Positions 1-12,131 of a stretch of DNA of 64,000 nt are shown here, in pieces; within the stretch, counting starts at the first letter, position 1; each line of letters begins with the position of its first letter. A program made the translations under genes and the position numbers. The stretch is from contig PUQB01000451.1 in assembly GCA_003024785.1 (NCBI GenBank), positions 1 through 64,000 on the forward strand, in the 5' to 3' direction. The DNA is from Selaginella tamariscina. Its lineage: Eukaryota > Streptophyta > Lycopodiopsida > Selaginellales > Selaginellaceae. The notes beneath the pieces are model-generated. The model made no database searches, had not been told where the DNA came from, and saw only the letters and a program-made list of their open reading frames with translations.

Positions 1-537
1 ATACAATCATACACACACACAAGGTTGGTCTAAGCATTCTTGTTTTATTACAATCTGTAGAAGCTGTGTCAGCTTCCGTTTGATAAACGTATATACATAT
101 ACATGTATATATATGGTGCACGTGTATGTTGTATTCTGAATATTATATATCTTTTTACATCTCTTAATGTGTAGTCTCTAGTATATACCCATATTAATAA
201 GAATGAATGATCAAGTGCTAAAACAAATTTGTTAATAAAATTCAAAACAATGTTCATTTGCTTGTTAAACTTTAAACCTTCGTTCTTAACCATATTATTC
301 TAATAGGAAATATTATAAGAGTATTTAAACCACTGAAATATATAAATAAATGAGGTTGAAGTATTATAAATAATATTATATTGTTTCTATGGTCAATAAT
401 AAACTGTTAATTCATGATATAACTATGTATGCATACACATAGTTATAAAAGATATTATTGATATCCAACTAATTTGTGATCATCGTTAGCATTAGAATAT
501 TATGTTTATAGAATTGGTATATATATATATATGTGTT

Positions 538-610
538 GTCATGCTTGTGCAGGGGCCATGCTACTCTTCTTTGTATCGGTTCCAACTTTATCAATCGTCT
601 CCGAAGAGAC
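538..610 (-). pseudogene. U6 snRNA-like copy 1, 3'-truncated
   Basis: Read on the minus strand, this begins GTCTCTTCGGAGAC and runs through a diverged GATACAAAGAAG core to GCATGGCCCCTGCACAAGC, matching the first three quarters of plant U6 snRNA. The 3' end (the part pairing with the Lsm site) is absent and replaced by a TA-rich run. The ACAGAGA box reads ACAAAGA. Promoter elements are kept upstream (633-675). Identity as U6-derived is secure from memory of the conserved U6 sequence; function as a spliceosomal RNA is unlikely. Confidence 0.85.
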
Positions 611-632
611 ATTAATCAGTTTCCAGACCTTG

Positions 633-675
633 CTATATAAAGAATATAGCTGAGGCCAATCTCATGCATGTGGGA
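633..675 (-). promoter_or_regulatory. snRNA promoter (TATA + USE), copy 1
   Basis: On the minus strand a TATA box (CTTTATATAG, 633-642) lies about 23-32 bp upstream of the U6-like start at 610, and an upstream sequence element TCCCACATG lies at 667-675, close to the plant consensus RTCCCACATCG. Their centres are about 33.5 bp apart, the spacing known from plant Pol II snRNA genes rather than U6. A CACGTGG G-box follows at 688-694, facing the F-box fragment. Confidence 0.75.
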
Positions 676-752
676 TTATTGGCGTGACACGTGGCAGCCT
701 CCCAGTATATTGAAGGTTTAGGATTCTTCGTTTGAGGCGCCTTCGCATGCGA

Positions 753-1143
753 AATGTGGTCTGGTAAGGACAATCCACATTCTTCTCCCAGAAGATCCAG
801 AAGAAGAAGCAAGGAGAGGGGGATTATACACCGGCTTCCAAGACAGATGCAGCATTCAAGAGGCGCAAGTCAGAATGCAGGTTCAAGCAGTTTCAATCAA
901 GAAATCAAGTAAGAAATGTGAGTTTTCAAGCAACAACTGTCCGGATTCAAGCAGAAGTTCTACACAGGAGAACATGAAAGAGGAGGAAGAATGCACACCG
1001 GACGTCCAGGTAGCCTCTCGATGTGGTGGACATAAATGTCCACTGGATCTCATGTGGAAATGCAGACTGGTGTGCAAATCATGGAACGAGCTCATCAAAT
1101 CACCAAAATTCAGGTCAGATAGGAGTGAGCACGACCATTACAC
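753..1143 (+). pseudogene. F-box protein fragment, copy 1
   Basis: A short plus-strand reading frame, from the Met codon at 975, carries the C-terminal half of an F-box: PLDLMWKCRLVCKSWNELI followed by KSPKF. The usual N-terminal half (LPxDVxxxILxRLP) is not recognisable; CTPDVQVASRCGG stands in its place and an intron may run through it. An upstream frame from 753 encodes an Arg/Ser-rich stretch (RRSRRRSK). No C-terminal repeat domain follows. The same fragment occurs in the two other A blocks. F-box proteins are the substrate receptors of SCF ubiquitin ligases; this is probably a broken or very small relative. Confidence 0.6.
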
Positions 1144-1574
1144 CACTAAGAAGAAGGGAACTGTGAACTTTGTGTCACAACCCAGAAGGTACATCATTCA
1201 TATATATAAATTCATAAAATGGGTTTATCTTTATAACCCGGATTCGGATTGATTTCCCACTTGCAACGGTTTGGAAGGACGTCCAACCCAAAAGGTACCA
1301 TAAAATGGGTTTGTGTGTGTGTAGATAGATAGATAGATATAGAACACATCTAGATTTTTGGTTTTACATATTCTTTTTTGAGACTCTGTATATCAACATA
1401 TACTTGTGTGAGATATATAATATATGTGTACTCAGTAACTCAAATGGTTATCAACACTCTTTAAGTTATCAGAAGTGCATGTCTCTATTTTCTTTTCCTT
1501 ATAATATCATATATTTACCAAAATGAGTCAAATATCTATGTTTAAAATCTACAATTAACAAAGTCATACTGGTT

Positions 1575-1820
1575 TTAATTAAAACACCTGAAGAAGTTTA
1601 TCATGGAGGAGTTAACTTGCTGAGGAGAATCTTGCTGAACGAAATGGCCACCCGGTAAATAAATAACATCCGTCAGATTGGGCAACAACTCTTTGATTTC
1701 ACCACCGGACAAAAACTCCTGTATCCCTGGTATTTTCATCATGTAATCATCTCTCCCTATTAAAAATTTACACGGTGTACTAATTGACATATTCATCCAC
1801 GGTGTCATTAACTCAAGGCA
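1575..1820 (-). pseudogene. Epoxide hydrolase copy 1, last exon only
   Basis: The minus strand encodes the final exon of a soluble epoxide hydrolase of the alpha/beta-hydrolase fold: LIGRDDYM near the acid region and PGGHFVQQDSPQQVN with the catalytic His, then a stop. The frame is open, but exons 1-4 present in copies 2-4 are deleted at the junction near 1856, so no enzyme can be made from this copy. Confidence 0.85.
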
Positions 1821-1856
1821 CCTTCAACAACAAACCAAATTTATACTATATTATAC

Positions 1857-4800
1857 TATGTGACTAACAATCTCATCTTTTAGCAAATTATTAAACACAG
1901 TTTCTTATTTGCCTTATTTAACATTTTTCACTTACTTCTAATTTGTTTAGTTTCTCTTGTTGTTGGGACATCTCTAGAGGGGTGTAGTTGAAATGTTAAA
2001 CTTAGTCCTTCTAGGTGGTCTTTGTGGGTGTTTGAGAAGAGAAACCAATGACCATACAAAAATTCAATTTCCTCGTGTTAAATTATCCCTTCTGCAACTT
2101 ACTAAGGGTCAAGTAAATGCTTAGAAATATGTTCACTTTTTTTCAAAGTAGTAAGATATTACACGCACTAAAAACCAACATGTAATGAACAAGCCCTTAA
2201 CACATAAATTAATTATAAAAACATTAACAAATCTATGATGCAATACCACAATAAAACAATCCAAAACATTGAAGGAACCCCTAAGTGACAAGGATTTGCC
2301 TATATTAGGTTGCCCATGTCTTTAAAATGAAAGGCCACTTTAAAAAATCCTCAATATTGAAGAGAATACTTAATAAGCCAACCTAAACAAACTATAATAA
2401 TCTTATTTTTAAATCAGTCCTTAACGCCGAAGCAAAACTTAAGAAGCCTTCCAAAACTATAAATATTAATGCAATTTTCAAAATAATCCTTGGTGCCAAT
2501 ATAATGCCAAGGATTGTTTTATCATATGGAAATAATTAAGAATTAATGGCCTAAGAGCCACAAGACAATGGTGATACATGGTTTTGTCTTAGCTTGTGAT
2601 TGTTAAAATAATATTCTAGGTTTATGCAAGCAAGATGTTTTCCACACTAACTAATTCGAACTACACCAATGAAATTCTTTCACTTAGATTCATTATTTCT
2701 ATTCCAGACGTGACCCTTATCTTTTTGCCTCATGCCATCAATGGTTTGTGTACCTGCATGTGATAAAGGTGGAAGTTCAAACACTTGTATGTAAATGGAA
2801 CTTCTTCCCATAAGCATCACTGACAAATGCTAAGTGGTGGTTGCCTTGTTGTCTGATTCTTCTCAGGTAATTGGTCATATATTGAATGTTCCCTATACAA
2901 GCTCATCAATTCTTGCATAAAGTTATCTAGAAACACAGCAATTGATAGAATTTATGATTTTGTAGTGCTCACCTTTAGCATTCTAAAAATTTGTAGGCTA
3001 CCCTAATTTTCCTGATGTGGTATCCAGGTCAATGACTTCATTCCATGCCACAAAAAACTCGCACCCAAGAGATGGATCTAGAATGTATACTTTGGATCAA
3101 AAGAATAAGCTATGGAACTGAAGAAGAGATTCATCAATAAAATCATATTATCGGGAAAAATTCTTAGTAAAAATACTTATGTAAACCATGAGAAATGAAT
3201 AGAAATGAATGATATGGAAAAACAAGAAGATCTATTACCTAAAAATTGACAGTAAATTTACATGCCAAAAAAGACATTATCGTATCAATTATTTTTTATT
3301 AAATATTGTGTTAGAAAACATTTTGGTTTGTCGTAAAATTAAAATGTTGTAGGCAATTAATATTAAATTAATTAATTTCTTTACTTTAGAATTTGTATTA
3401 AAGGCCTTTAGTTAATATTGTTTGGCCCCAAGGTCAACCAAAATAATTGATTAATAAATACCATTTTGTTTACTATTAAACATGAATATATTTGTCAACT
3501 TTATAGTTAAAAGAGACATGACAATTAGTGCTGATACAATCATGGCGTCATTGACCAGACATGCAAAATGACACGTGGGTATGAATGAAAAGACCATTGC
3601 AGCTAGGGTTTTCAAGATTTAAGGTTATAGGCTAGGGTTCCACACTCTCTCTCATTGCTTCTACCTATGAATTCCTTCAACAATTTCACACTCATTCTCT
3701 CATTTCTTCAACCCATTTTTCTAAGCTTTGCTTCTACAGCTCGCTTCAACAATTCTTTCTACATTCAATTTGTTACCATTGATTTTAATTTTGATTTTCT
3801 TGATTTTATGGAATTTCTTCAATTCCCCAACTAACGGCTGAAAATCTACCTCTTTTTTCATATACATACAGGATTTCTACTCCCAAACAAAATAGCTAGA
3901 TCTCCAGGTATTTTCTCTTGCAATATGTCTTGTCTTATGTTTCTTTGCAATAGAGGTTGGAGGTGTTTTGTGTTTACATGTTCTCTCGTACCATAGTGGA
4001 GGTGTACATCTCCTACGACGAACAAGTCTAGTAGGCAAGCAAGAATGGCCGCCTCTTCGTTGTAGTCAAGCCCTTCGCTCCAGTCAAGCATGTGGTATTT
4101 TTGCAGTCGGGCCTTCAAAGGTGATGCCTGAACTTGCTCCATCTGTAGATCCATCCAAGGCTACCAAGGGCTTTGCAATGAGACCAAAGTATTAGAAACA
4201 AAGCGTGGGACGAAGAGATATCACAGAAATCGTTACGGGCTTCCTTATCTTAATTATGTTGTTTATGCAGCGTGAAGGTTTTAGGGAATATTAGTCGAAG
4301 GAAAGGATTAAACAAAGATTGGGCAACACAGTCCAGTAGATCCATCCAAAAGTATCCGGAATAAGACCAAAACCATTAAAAACGAAGCTCGGGACGGAGA
4401 GGTACCACGAAAACCGTTAGGAGCCATTCATTTCGTTAATTACGCTGTTTAAGCAGCCGTGAAGGTTTTAGGGAATATTAGTTGGCGGAACAAACAAAAT
4501 GAAGATTGGACAACATGGTCCTGTAGCTCCGGCTGAGGGCTTTACAACGAGACCAAAACCATTAGAAACAAAGCTTGGACGGAAATGTACCACAAGCTGT
4601 TCATTTTTAATTATACTGTTTAAGCAGTCATGAAGGTGTTAGGGAATATTAGCCGAGGAACGATTAAAACAAAGATCGGATGGCATGGTCTTGTAGATCT
4701 GGCTGAGGACTCCATAACTAGACCAAAACCATTAGAAATGGACCTCAAGACAGAGAGGTACCGCATCATTCAAGTACCGCTATTGTAACTTGCCTTCATC

Positions 4801-6174
4801 AAAGTAACTATGGCATGATGGTTATAGCTCCTATTTATTTTGATTAATCAATTTAACCTATCTCATTTTATTAAAAAATGGTGATTAATTTGATTAAACA
4901 AATAAAATACATGATCAAAATCTTTTAAACTACAAATATTTTTATAAATAATAGATGAGTTAACGAAGAGGCACATTTGATGGTCAATAATATGTCATTT
5001 AAAGCCATGGAATTCTTTGTTGTGCTAGTATATTTGTTAATATGCAAAATTGTTGAAAGTGTAAAATCAAAACAACGCCGACATTTGTGATTTTATCGTC
5101 TGAACCCTAAACCCTTGGTTCTGCCCAGGATGTGTTTGTTTGCTCTGTGTACATTCAGCATTTTCATTCTAGTTGTATCTACAGTTCTACTGCATGAAAG
5201 TTTTATTGTTCATCCTCGTGTAGTTTGGAAGTCCAATCAATAGAAATCCTTGGCTTAGAGCATGAGGTTGGAGAAAACCTTACGTTCATGCTAGTGAATG
5301 GTGGTGAGAATATAGGAAAAGCATCCGACATACTTTTGAGTAGATTCGTTCCAATTCAAGACGTTTAGATGAAAACCGAGTACATTAAGCAGCATGGTTC
5401 ATGCTGAACTTTAGGAGGTTTGTTACTTTCATTGCTATCATAACAATGTGGTCACCTGTGCTACTACTATAAAACTTCACAAGACATATGCGGAGGTGCC
5501 GTTTGTTGCAACTAACGCAAAGGAATGTACATGTGTAGAAGGTTAGTGGAAACATTAGAGCAAGTCTCGTAGAAGCTAGGTATGGAAAAGATCATCCTCT
5601 CTCATGTCTGAAAACTGAGACAATGTGGAGATGAGCGTTTAGGTTCCAAACCTTGTTTGGTAGTTGGAGGGTGAAGGCAGTTGAGCTAGTATTGTTTTAT
5701 CTGAAAGGATGAAGACTACTAGAGAAGAATTTGATTGATAAGAAGCAAAAGTGATAATGATGATGACGATGGTTATAATGACTCAAAAATGCAAAATACT
5801 CTTTGAGGGCATCTGCAAGAAAGTGAGACTACCAATGAAACATTTGCCGCCACCACCTTGGATGGGCCAAGTTTCTAAATTTTCATCCTGATTATTAATA
5901 TTTGAAGTTACAATGATTTTTTTGATAATTTAATGAAATAGTATTGATAATTGATAAAACATACTTAGATACATTAATAAAATACATTAGGAATCTTACT
6001 TTAGATGAGATGACAATTGGTGTAGAGTTTGTATAGAAATTATAATCATGGAGAATGGTATGAAGTGGAAATGTGACAAGGGTTGTTGTGAAGATACACA
6101 TGTGATTGATGGGAAAAAGAAACGTCCATGCATGATAGCAAAGCAGACTTGGGCTACAAGTACTGGTCCATTGA
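1857..6174. repeat. Array block E, copy 1
   Basis: This block corresponds to 12666-16388 (E2), 18385-22393 (E3) and about 28345-32690 (E4). It lacks the first about 530 bp of E because the deletion in copy 1 runs into it. It keeps about 510 bp (about 2722-3235) that E2 and E3 have lost and E4 retains. A minus-strand open frame of about 98 residues (3858-4154; motif YNEEAAILACLLDLFVVGDV) is present in all copies but I do not recognise it. The nature of E is unknown. Confidence 0.9.
4130..4790. repeat. Four imperfect ~170-190 bp tandem units inside E1
   Basis: The motif gtagatcc...gaccaaaaccattagaaac recurs at about 4144, 4336, 4521 and 4693, and tgaaggttttagggaatatta at 4273, 4460 and 4631. 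Units differ by substitutions and short indels, so they predate the block duplication. The same four units are seen in E2 (about 14955-15600), E3 (about 20365-21000) and E4 (about 30670-31320). Confidence 0.8.
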
Positions 6175-7175
6175 CACATTTTTCATAATATTTATGTATA
6201 ACACACATAAATATTATGAAAAATATAAATAGTTTGATATTAATTATCTATAATAAGTAGAATTCTAACGTGCTCTGATAACCTTAAGTATTATATTTAT
6301 ACAAAGAGATTCAAATATTCATATATAATATTTTAAATTACAAGTTACATATTAAATTATATCAAGGTTTTGCTATTATAGGTGTGTACATAATTGAAAT
6401 ATTAGCGTGTGTACACTCAGACACATACATATATACCGAACACCTATAAATGCATATATATGATAAATGCAAATATATATTTGTTTATCAAAGGTTATTA
6501 TATGCTGTTTATGTTTAACTCATGATTCTAGTGACTATATTGTTTATTCTTACTAAACGTTTATGAATTTAAACTTTGCATTCAGAAATAAATTAATATT
6601 AAATTTTTGAATTAGATAAAATAAGATCATAAAAAAATTTAAAGGTAAAAAATTTAATATATGCATATATATAAATTACAATTGGCAAATGTACTCCTAT
6701 ATATAAATATTTGTGTACATAATTAATAAATAAAAACTTATTGATATATTAAATTAAGAGTTTATTAATTTTCTATATTATTCTAAATTAACATATATAT
6801 TATTATCTCAAATAATAATTGTATAGAATTAATTTTTGATGTTGATTTCATAAAATTAGAGCTTTTTAAAGTATTTAATTTCTTAAAATTTAATTCAGTA
6901 TGTTCATTGTTTAAATTATGAAAATAACTTATTTTTATGACAAAAAAAATTATAAATGTTTTTTGTTTTTTTAAACTGCGAATATTGTTTATTTTGCTTT
7001 AACCAACTTGTATTTGTTAACTGGTAGCATTTTGGCTCATTTTAAGTATTGCATCTCTCTCTCACACACACATCTCCAACGTGAAAGAGCCAGTAAAATT
7101 ATGCTTATCCAGGTAGATTGTTTTCTTAGATTAGCATTAAGACCTTGTTAGTCTTTACTGTTATTATAATATATC

Positions 7176-7210
<35 letters not shown>

Positions 7211-8142
7211 AGTTGGTTTATGTATTATATTTATGGTTTAATTGTTTCTAAATTAAAACTGAACAAAGTAAGAAAGTGAAAACAGCTTCAAAATAACTTG
7301 CTTTTGTTTTTATGATATCTGTGATATTTGATTATGTAAAACTGAGCCATGTAATATATAATCTACTCAACTTTGGGATAGTTTTTTTAACGTTTGTAAG
7401 TATGTCGTATTATACTTGACACATTAAAGTAATAAATAAATTACTTTAATAAATAAACTAGGAATGAAGCATATTAAAATAATAAATAAGTAATAATATT
7501 ATAAATGATAAACTATTAATAAATTATAAATGATATAAAATTAATAAATAAATTATGAATCAGATTGTATTATTATATATCTCGTATCTAGACAAGAACA
7601 TAGTATCTATGTACACCACATACATGGTTGGATGCATTATCATACGCAAGTATGCATGTCTATTTATATATATGGTCTATAATATACATATTGCTATATA
7701 TATATACATATTTATAAAGTTTAAGAATTCCTCTGTAAACAACATATATATATAGTGTGTGTGTGTGTGTGTGTGTGTGCCCGTGGATGCATTCGTCTGT
7801 ATGTGTTCCGCATGACAGAGATTTATAACGGAAATATAAATATAAATATATATATTATAGTTTAATCTTAAAATGCATAGTAGTAAAATTGAATAACCAA
7901 TTTTATAAGTTAACATATCGAATTCAAAGTAATATTTTAATAACCCACCAAAGCAATTTCTTTTATATTTAAAAGTGAAACTTAGATTTAATTTTGAAAT
8001 TAAATGCTAATGCTGATCATGTTTTTATTAAACCGTTTATTGACCACCAGAAACAATATAATACCATAATTTTTCAATGTGTTAATGTGTTTATAATAAC
8101 TTTATATGGTATTTACATGCTGTTAATGTGTGTGTATGACAT
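6175..8142. repeat. Array block F, copy 1
   Basis: AT-rich sequence present again at 22394-24295. It starts exactly where E4 departs from E1/E3 (after ggtccattga) and opens with a strong hairpin. It contains GT repeats at about 7180-7209 and 7755-7779. I see no gene in it. Confidence 0.85.
6178..6224. repeat. Perfect 20-bp hairpin at the E/F junction
   Basis: Arms 6178-6197 and 6205-6224 are perfect reverse complements around a 7-base loop. The second copy at about 22395-22441 has lost one base of the right arm. AT-rich inverted repeats of this type can extrude as cruciforms. Confidence 0.85.
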
Positions 8143-8835
8143 ATACAATCATACACACACACAAGGTTGGTCTAAGCAGTTTTGTCGTTCACACACACGC
8201 GTTATGATATCATAAATATTTATGTTTATTACAATCTGTAGAAGCTGTGTCAGCTTCCGTTTGATAAACGTATGTGTTAAGTGTATATGTATGTATATAT
8301 GCATACTCTTTATATGTACAAAGATCAACGTGTATACATATACATGTATATATGGTGCATGTGTATGTTGTATTCTGAATATTTATATATCTTTTTACAT
8401 CTCTTAATGTGTAGTCTCTAGTATATACCCATATTAATAAGAATGAATGATCAAGTGCTAAAACAAATTTGTTAATAAAATTCAAAACAATATTTATTTG
8501 CTTGTTAAACTTTAAACCTTCGTTCTTAACCATATTATTCTAATAGGGAATATTATAAGAGTATCTAAACCACTGAAATATATAAATAAATGAGGTTGTA
8601 TACATAGTATTATAATAATAATATTATATTGTTTCTATGGTCAATAATAAACTGTTAATTCATGATATAACTATTATGCATACACATAGTTATAATGTGT
8701 GTATATAATACATAAAAGTCTATTAATTTGTGTGTGTTAAATATGTAAAAGATATTATTGATATCCAATTAATTTGTGATCATCGTTAGCATTAGAATAT
8801 TATGTTTATAGAATTGGTTATATATATATGTGTGC

Positions 8836-8934
8836 ATTTGAACCATTTCTTAATATGTGCATGTCATGCTTGTGCAGGGGCCATTCTAATCTTCTTTGTA
8901 TCGTTCTAATTTTATCAAGTATCTCCGAAAAGAC
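8836..8934 (-). ncRNA. U6 snRNA-like copy 2, full length but mutated
   Basis: On the minus strand the RNA would start at 8934 with GTCTTTTCGGAGATACTTGA, continue through GATACAAAGAAGATTAGAAT and GGCCCCTGCACAAGCATGAC, and end near GAAATGGTTCAAATG, covering the whole of plant U6 (about 100 nt). Key residues are changed: the ACAGAGA box is ACAAAGA and the catalytic AGC triad is AGA. A TATA box lies 23-32 bp upstream (8957-8966) and a USE-like TTCCACATG at 8981-8989. The 3' T-run terminator is weak. It could be transcribed by Pol III but probably cannot act in the spliceosome. Confidence 0.8.
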
Positions 8935-8956
8935 ATTAATCACTTTCCAGACCTTG

Positions 8957-8989
8957 CTATATAAAGAATAGAGCTGAGGCCATGTGGAA
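8957..8989 (-). promoter_or_regulatory. snRNA promoter (TATA + USE), copy 2
   Basis: The TATA box (8957-8966) and USE (8981-8989) centres are about 23.5 bp apart, the spacing of plant Pol III U6 genes. Copies 1 and 3 carry 10 extra bases (aatctcatgc) between the elements. The USE here has one mismatch to the CCCACAT core. Confidence 0.75.
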
Positions 8990-9067
8990 TTATTGGCGTG
9001 ACACGTGGCGGCCTCCCAGTATATTGAAGGTTTAAGGTTCTTCGTTTGAGGCGCCTCCGCAGGCGAA

Positions 9068-9423
9068 ATGTGGTCCGGTAAGGACAATCCACATTCTTCT
9101 CCCAGAAGATCCAGAAGAAGAAGCAAGGAGATGGCGGATTATACACCGGCTTCCAAGACAGATGCAGATTCTACACCAGCATTCAAGAGGCGCAACAACA
9201 GGAGAACATGAAAGAGGAGGAAGAATGCACACCGGACGTCCAGGTAGCCTCTCGATGTGGTGGACATAAATGTCCACTGGATCTCATGTGGAAATGCAGA
9301 CTGGTGTGCAAATCATGGAACGAGCTCATCAAATCACCAAAATTCAGCTCAGATAGGAGTGAGCACGAACCTCGCGCATGGTCATTAGCGTACCATTACA
9401 CACTAAGAAGAAGGCCACCGTGA
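9068..9423 (+). pseudogene. F-box protein fragment, copy 2
   Basis: An upstream open frame from 9068 reads MWSGKDNPHSSPRRSRRRSK and continues to a stop at about 9211. A second frame from 9208 contains PLDLMWKCRLVCKSWNELI, the C-terminal half of an F-box, and ends at 9423. The two frames overlap out of phase, so a single protein needs splicing or a frameshift. Relative to copy 1, about 50 bases before the F-box are missing. G-box CACGTGG at 9002-9008. Confidence 0.6.
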
Positions 9424-9893
9424 ACTTGTGTCATCTGCCACTTGCAATTGTGTCCAACCCAGAAGGTACATCATTCATATATATAAATTCAAAAATGGGT
9501 TTATCTTTATAACCCGGATTCGGATTGATTTCCCACTTGCAAGGGTTTGGAAGGACGTCCAACCTACCATAAAATGGGTTTGTTTGTGTATATATATATA
9601 AATATAAATAGATAGATAGATAGATAGATAGATATATATATATATATATATATAGAACACACCTAGATTTTTGGTTTTACATATTCTTTTTTGAGACTCT
9701 GTATATCAACATATACTTGTGTGAGATATATATATAATATATGTGTACTCAGTAACTCAAATGGTTATCAACACTCTTAAGTTATCAGAAGATGCATGTC
9801 TCTATTTTCTTTTCCTTTATAATATCATATATTTTACCAAAATGAGTCAAATATCTATGTTTAAAATCTACAATTAACAAAGTCATACTGGTT

Positions 9894-11415
9894 TTAATTA
9901 AAACACCTGAAGAAGTTTATCATGGAGAGTTAACTTGCTGAGAGAATCTTGCTGAACGAAATGGCCACCCGGTAAATAAATAACATCCGTCAGATTGGGC
10001 AACAACTCTTTGATTTCACCACCGGACAAAAAACTCCTGTATCCCTGGTATTTTCATCATGTAATCATCTCTCCCTATTAAAAATTTACACGGTGTACTA
10101 ATTGGCATATTCATCCACGGTGTCATTAACTCAAGGCACCTTCAACAACAAACCAAATATTATACTATATATATGTGTGTACATGAGTTGCTACATACAT
10201 GGGGAACAAATATATATAATAAACCATATATGTATGTATGTATTTACTGAATAGTGTATAGAGAGAGGCTTCTGATGCTTTATGCAGTGTTTTATGTGTC
10301 TATTATACACACCTAAACACACACACACACACACACCTGTTGCGATAAGTAGCACAGAGAGGTGCTTCAAAACCACACTTTTCGAAAAGCTCTGTTTGTA
10401 CACGTAGAAAATCGTGATGAAGCCAGCTCGGTGGAGGTTCAGAAGGCTTAACTATATCCATAATCTCCTCGTCTGGCTTTGCTATTTGTAACTCAGATCT
10501 TGCAAGTAGTGTGTATATCTTCTTTAACACAGTCTCTGTGTCAAACCTTGCAAAGTCTTTCTCAGCTCTCCCAGGCACCTGAAAGTCATATACATAAATG
10601 TATTTAAACTTAATATAAAATAATTAACTCTCTCTCTCACACACACACTCACAAGACAATGTAAGTTCATTTTATTCAAGTACTACCTAGTTAATTGTAT
10701 GTAGTGTTAAACTAATGTGAGTTTTATATAAACTGTACACTCTAAAATGTATATGTATGTGTTGACTTAACTGCAAAACGTAATGTATAGAATCCTTCGT
10801 CTAGAGGTCCTTTAATACTCTGTGGGAAAAAAGGAGCTCCTACCGTGATGTGCCCTCTAACAAGATCCGGTCTTGTTAAACAAAGGATCCATCCCCAAAA
10901 TCCGCCAGCATCGTGTGATGTAAATACACACACAAAAACACACTCAACACATACACATGGCATGTGTATATTATATATAGTTTGCTAGAACAAGAGAATT
11001 TCTTAGTGTAAAACTGTTTTCCATTTGAGGTGTTTATAAACTGTTATAAACACACACACTGACCGGGTCGCCACCAAGTGCATAAATGAGAGCAACTATA
11101 TCGCCAACCATGTCGAGAGGGCTTAGATTAAACTGACCACTTAAATCCTTTGGGCATTCCGTTAAACCAAAACCTCGCATATCCGGGGCAATTGCATGGT
11201 ATCCTTCATCTGCAAGTCCTTTAAGTTGACTTGTCCAGGAATACCATGTCTCGGGAAAACCATGTAGTAATATAACCTTTGGACCTGTATAAACCATATA
11301 TGTAATTAATTATCTATTAATATATAAAACTTGAGGAATTACCTGATCCCATTTGTGCGATATGCATTTTGATGCCATTTACATCTAACGTACTATTTGT
11401 AACATGCTCCGCCAT
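9894..11415 (-). pseudogene. Epoxide hydrolase copy 2
   Basis: Five exons on the minus strand: 11343-11415 (start Met), 11064-11284, about 10781-10920, 10337-10578 and 9894-10139. Exon 2 shows the oxyanion motif [10 protein letters not shown] and DMRGFG; exon 3 has SHDAGGFWGW with the nucleophile Asp (usually HDWGG); exon 4 has PGRAEKDFARFDT of the cap; the last exon has PGGHFVQQDSP with the catalytic His. Soluble epoxide hydrolases turn epoxides, such as epoxy fatty acids, into diols. Damage: the acceptor and first codons of exon 3 are gone, and the last exon has several 1-bp indels. Intron 4 begins inside a GT repeat. Confidence 0.85.
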
Positions 11416-12131
11416 AGCTACTCTTAGTCTTATTGTTTTAAAACTCTTTGCAATATATCTGTATGAAGCCACGTGGTGCTTTCTTCTTATATGTTAGTGG
11501 CTGCCACACGACTCTCTAGTCTAATTAACATAGTGGGGATTTAAAACAATATTAATATATTTTGATTCCTTTAACTTTTAGACGTGGGCTTTCAACGATT
11601 AAATACGTCGTATATAAGAAATAAACGATTTCTATTTGTCATATGTAAATATAATATTAATTCTACGATGTTGATTTTGTAAGAAATAAAATTAATATAT
11701 TTTGATTTTATAACCTTTTTACATCAATTAGATGTGACTTTTAAGAAATAATATTAATATATTTTGATTTTATAACTATTTCTACATATACAATTTCAAT
11801 ATAAAAAGAGAGTGTATCTTTTTATTTTTAAATTATATATTCTTAATTTTAAGTATTAAATTTATATATAGTACATTATATTAAAATTACATTGGTGAAT
11901 TTTTAATTATAAATTTAAATATTCTCATTTTCATTTTAAAATCAACAATGGGAATTTTATATTCAAATATAAATGCCAATGATAATATAAATATTAAAAT
12001 TTATAAATTTACATTTTGAAATTGATGTCATAATCAATTAAATGGTGTTTTCTTCATATGTGATGTTTTGTCTTTTAATATTGTTTAGTGATATAGTATT
12101 TTATTGATCACACTGAGAATGACTAATGCAC

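Larger units (their letters stand above)
1..1856. repeat. Array block A, copy 1 (truncated)
   Basis: This is the first of three copies of block A; the others start at 8143 and 24296 with the same sequence around a CA repeat followed by aaggttggtctaagca. It holds a U6-like copy (minus), an F-box fragment (plus) and only the last exon of an epoxide hydrolase (minus). At about 1856 it jumps to sequence that in copy 2 lies at 12666, so about 2.5 kb carrying the other hydrolase exons is missing. The window starts inside the array, so the left limit is unknown. Confidence 0.9.
8143..12131. repeat. Array block A, copy 2
   Basis: Full-length copy of A with U6-like gene, F-box fragment and all hydrolase exons. 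It differs from copies 1 and 3 by short insertions, including a piece near 8181-8220 and about 80 bp near 8693-8755, and by a longer GATA/TA run at 9606-9653. Confidence 0.9.

Noticed and set aside
69-293. Open frame repeated at 69-293, 8210-8533 and 24278-24589
   Set aside because: It is simply part of the duplicated block, AT-rich, low complexity, without a domain or splice context; the ends vary between copies.
1021-1075. Palindrome gtggacataaatgtccac as a possible operator
   Set aside because: It lies within the F-box fragment, is only 8 bp per arm, and I have no other sign of regulation there.
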